Position numbers and translations under genes: made by a program. Below, piece after piece: positions 35,089 to 36,023 of a stretch of 36,023 bases of DNA. How positions within the stretch are numbered: position 1 is the stretch's first letter; every line of letters begins with the position of its first letter. The stretch is from an uncultured Clostridia bacterium (GTDB taxonomy: Bacteria; Bacillota; Clostridia; Tissierellales; Peptoniphilaceae), in the NCBI GenBank assembly GCA_945916025.1, contig CAMEGD010000002.1, forward strand, positions 1-36,023, written 5' to 3'. Under the pieces are notes generated by a model. The model was given only the letters and a program-made list of their open reading frames with translations. It did no database searches and was not told where the DNA came from.

Positions 35089-36023
35089 TTATTGTTTTGA
35101 TATAAAACTAAATTTTTCTTCTATTGGATTATTATTGTTATCATATAGGCTTGAGGAATCAACACTGAAAATATTAGCAAAGTTATTAAAAATAGGGAGC
35201 ATTCTTTCTTCAAATGATTCAAGGATATTCCATTTAATAATAGGAAGGCGAATTAAGTTTTTTTTGATTGCTTTTCCGCGATTAAATCCATAATAAGTAG
35301 TAGAATATTTATCCCTAACATTTAATAGGGTTAAAGTAATAAAAAATGATGTCCCTAAATCTAATTCAGATAATGCTTTGCAATAAATATATATTTTTTC
35401 GGCAATTAATTTTTCTAATTGATCCCAATGATAGATTTCTAAAGGATTTTCATCTCTAAAATCATTTAACAACCTAATTTCACCTGCTTCAAGTTTTCCA
35501 TCTGTAAATATTTGTAGGTATGAAGAAAATCCGTTATGGTTTGTCTCATATGTTTTCATTAGACCATCAGCATTATAGTATGAGTAATTACTATAATCAG
35601 GAGAAATAACACTTAAAGCTCTGTTATTATAGCATTTTTTCAAATCTATAAAATTAGAAACATCTAATGACCATTCAGGTATTACGTGAAGTATTAGGGA
35701 AGAACGTTCAGATAAGGACTCATCAATTTCAGAATCTAAGATAGTCGAAATTCTATCTGTGATAAAGTTATATATCTTTTGCTGTGTGATCTCTAATTCG
35801 GAAAACCCATTTTTCAAATCAGAATATCTCATTGGTCGAGATTCATTTCCATTACGTTTATAAAATTTGTGTTCACCATCATCAAATGCATGAGGTCTTA
35901 ATATGCTTTTGGGGATTTCAATAACAATACAGTTATCATTATTTACTACGACATGGTGGAGTTTAATACCATAAATAGCAGGAACTGTTTTTGTAGCTAT
36001 TTTATTTCGGAAAGATTGTTCCC
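35089..36023 (-). CDS. AlbA_2 (Schlafen-like) domain protein, C-terminal part
   Basis: The minus-strand frame is open to the window edge, so the start is missing; an internal ATG at 35832 is not the real start. The first visible residues (KIATKTVPAIYGIKLHHVVVNNDNCIVIEIPKSILRPHAFDD, then HKFYKRNGNESRPM) match the end of an AlbA_2 domain, with the IPKS...PHAF and FYxRxGNxxRPM patterns. The remaining 250 residues are an unrecognised helical region. AlbA_2 proteins bind nucleic acid and often belong to regulators or phage-defence genes. Its location next to oriT and across from the Res-type helicase suggests element cargo. Confidence 0.7.
   Translation of the reverse strand, partial: EQSFRNKIATKTVPAIYGIKLHHVVVNNDNCIVIEIPKSILRPHAFDDGEHKFYKRNGNESRPMRYSDLKNGFSELEITQQKIYNFITDRISTILDSEIDESLSERSSLILHVIPEWSLDVSNFIDLKKCYNNRALSVISPDYSNYSYYNADGLMKTYETNHNGFSSYLQIFTDGKLEAGEIRLLNDFRDENPLEIYHWDQLEKLIAEKIYIYCKALSELDLGTSFFITLTLLNVRDKYSTTYYGFNRGKAIKKNLIRLPIIKWNILESFEERMLPIFNNFANIFSVDSSSLYDNNNNPIEEKFSFISKQ

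Larger units (their letters stand above)
24899..36023. mobile_element. Decayed Tn1549-type integrative element inserted in metQ
   Basis: Left edge: metQ loses homology at 24897-24899. The gene order CD1845-like, RepA-N initiator, DnaC-like ATPase, PcfB-like, Bro-N antirepressor and VirD4 is the one seen at the left of Tn1549-like and Clostridioides CTn elements. MobC and relaxase on the opposite strand with an oriT-like region also belong to that family. Missing here are the transfer-channel genes normally between VirD4 and the relaxase (Maff2, VirB4- and VirB6-like, NlpC/P60 and others). In their place are a methyltransferase half and a Res-type helicase. The integrase and right end lie beyond the window, so the far boundary and target duplication are not visible. 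Confidence 0.8.

Noticed and set aside
1-36023. CRISPR array, tRNA, rRNA
   Set aside because: No regularly spaced repeats, tRNA-like cloverleaf or rRNA sequence was recognised by eye.

Overview
The window reads as chromosome of a low-GC, Gram-positive anaerobe of the Clostridia/Tissierellia type, most likely near Peptoniphilaceae (inference). The clues are AT-rich codon use, strong AGGAGG ribosome sites, PyrR- and T-box-type RNA attenuators, a clostridial pyrBICFKDE operon, type-2 IPP isomerase and an FMN/Fe-S dihydroorotate dehydrogenase pair. No rRNA, tRNA or CRISPR array was recognised.

Region 1 (1-1449) holds the end of a Y-family translesion polymerase with its YolD-like partner, then a queuosine-precursor transporter subunit (queT). 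Region 2 (1461-7935) is the pyrimidine operon. A consensus promoter is followed by a PyrR-type binding hairpin and terminator, then pyrB-pyrI-pyrC-pyrF-pyrK-pyrD-pyrE with overlapping or nearly touching genes, then pgeF. These genes give nearly all of de novo UMP synthesis; carbamoyl-phosphate synthase and pyrR itself are not in the window.

Region 3 (7974-13614) contains a lipoprotein, an orphan citG, an LCP cell-wall ligase with a possible leader peptide and hairpin in front, fni, a 43-residue membrane protein missed by normal length cut-offs, a C39-like cysteine peptidase and a DegV fatty-acid-binding protein. Region 4 (13902-15622) is a gene graveyard: a regulator lacking its DNA-binding domain is fused in frame to a truncated YjiH membrane protein, which runs into the tail of a flavin reductase.

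Region 5 (15687-24992) has a HerA-like ATPase, a TPR protein with map, a MATE exporter with a cyclophilin, a CsbD protein with a very long acidic repeat-bearing tail, and a methionine T-box controlling metN-metI-metQ. metQ is cut off after about 153 codons.

Region 6 (about 24899 to the window end) is a mobile element of the Tn1549/clostridial conjugative-transposon type inserted in metQ; its far end is outside the window. Its left module (CD1845-like, RepA, DnaC-like, PcfB, antirepressor, VirD4) is in standard order, but VirD4 stops after about 181 residues. It continues in frame as the C-terminal half of a type III-like DNA methyltransferase, followed by an intact Res-type helicase. The transfer channel genes are missing, and convergently oriented mobilisation genes (oriT-like repeats, mobC, relaxase) follow, with an AlbA_2/Schlafen-type protein entering from the right edge. 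The element therefore looks like a decayed conjugative element that kept mobilisation functions and a rearranged defence cargo.
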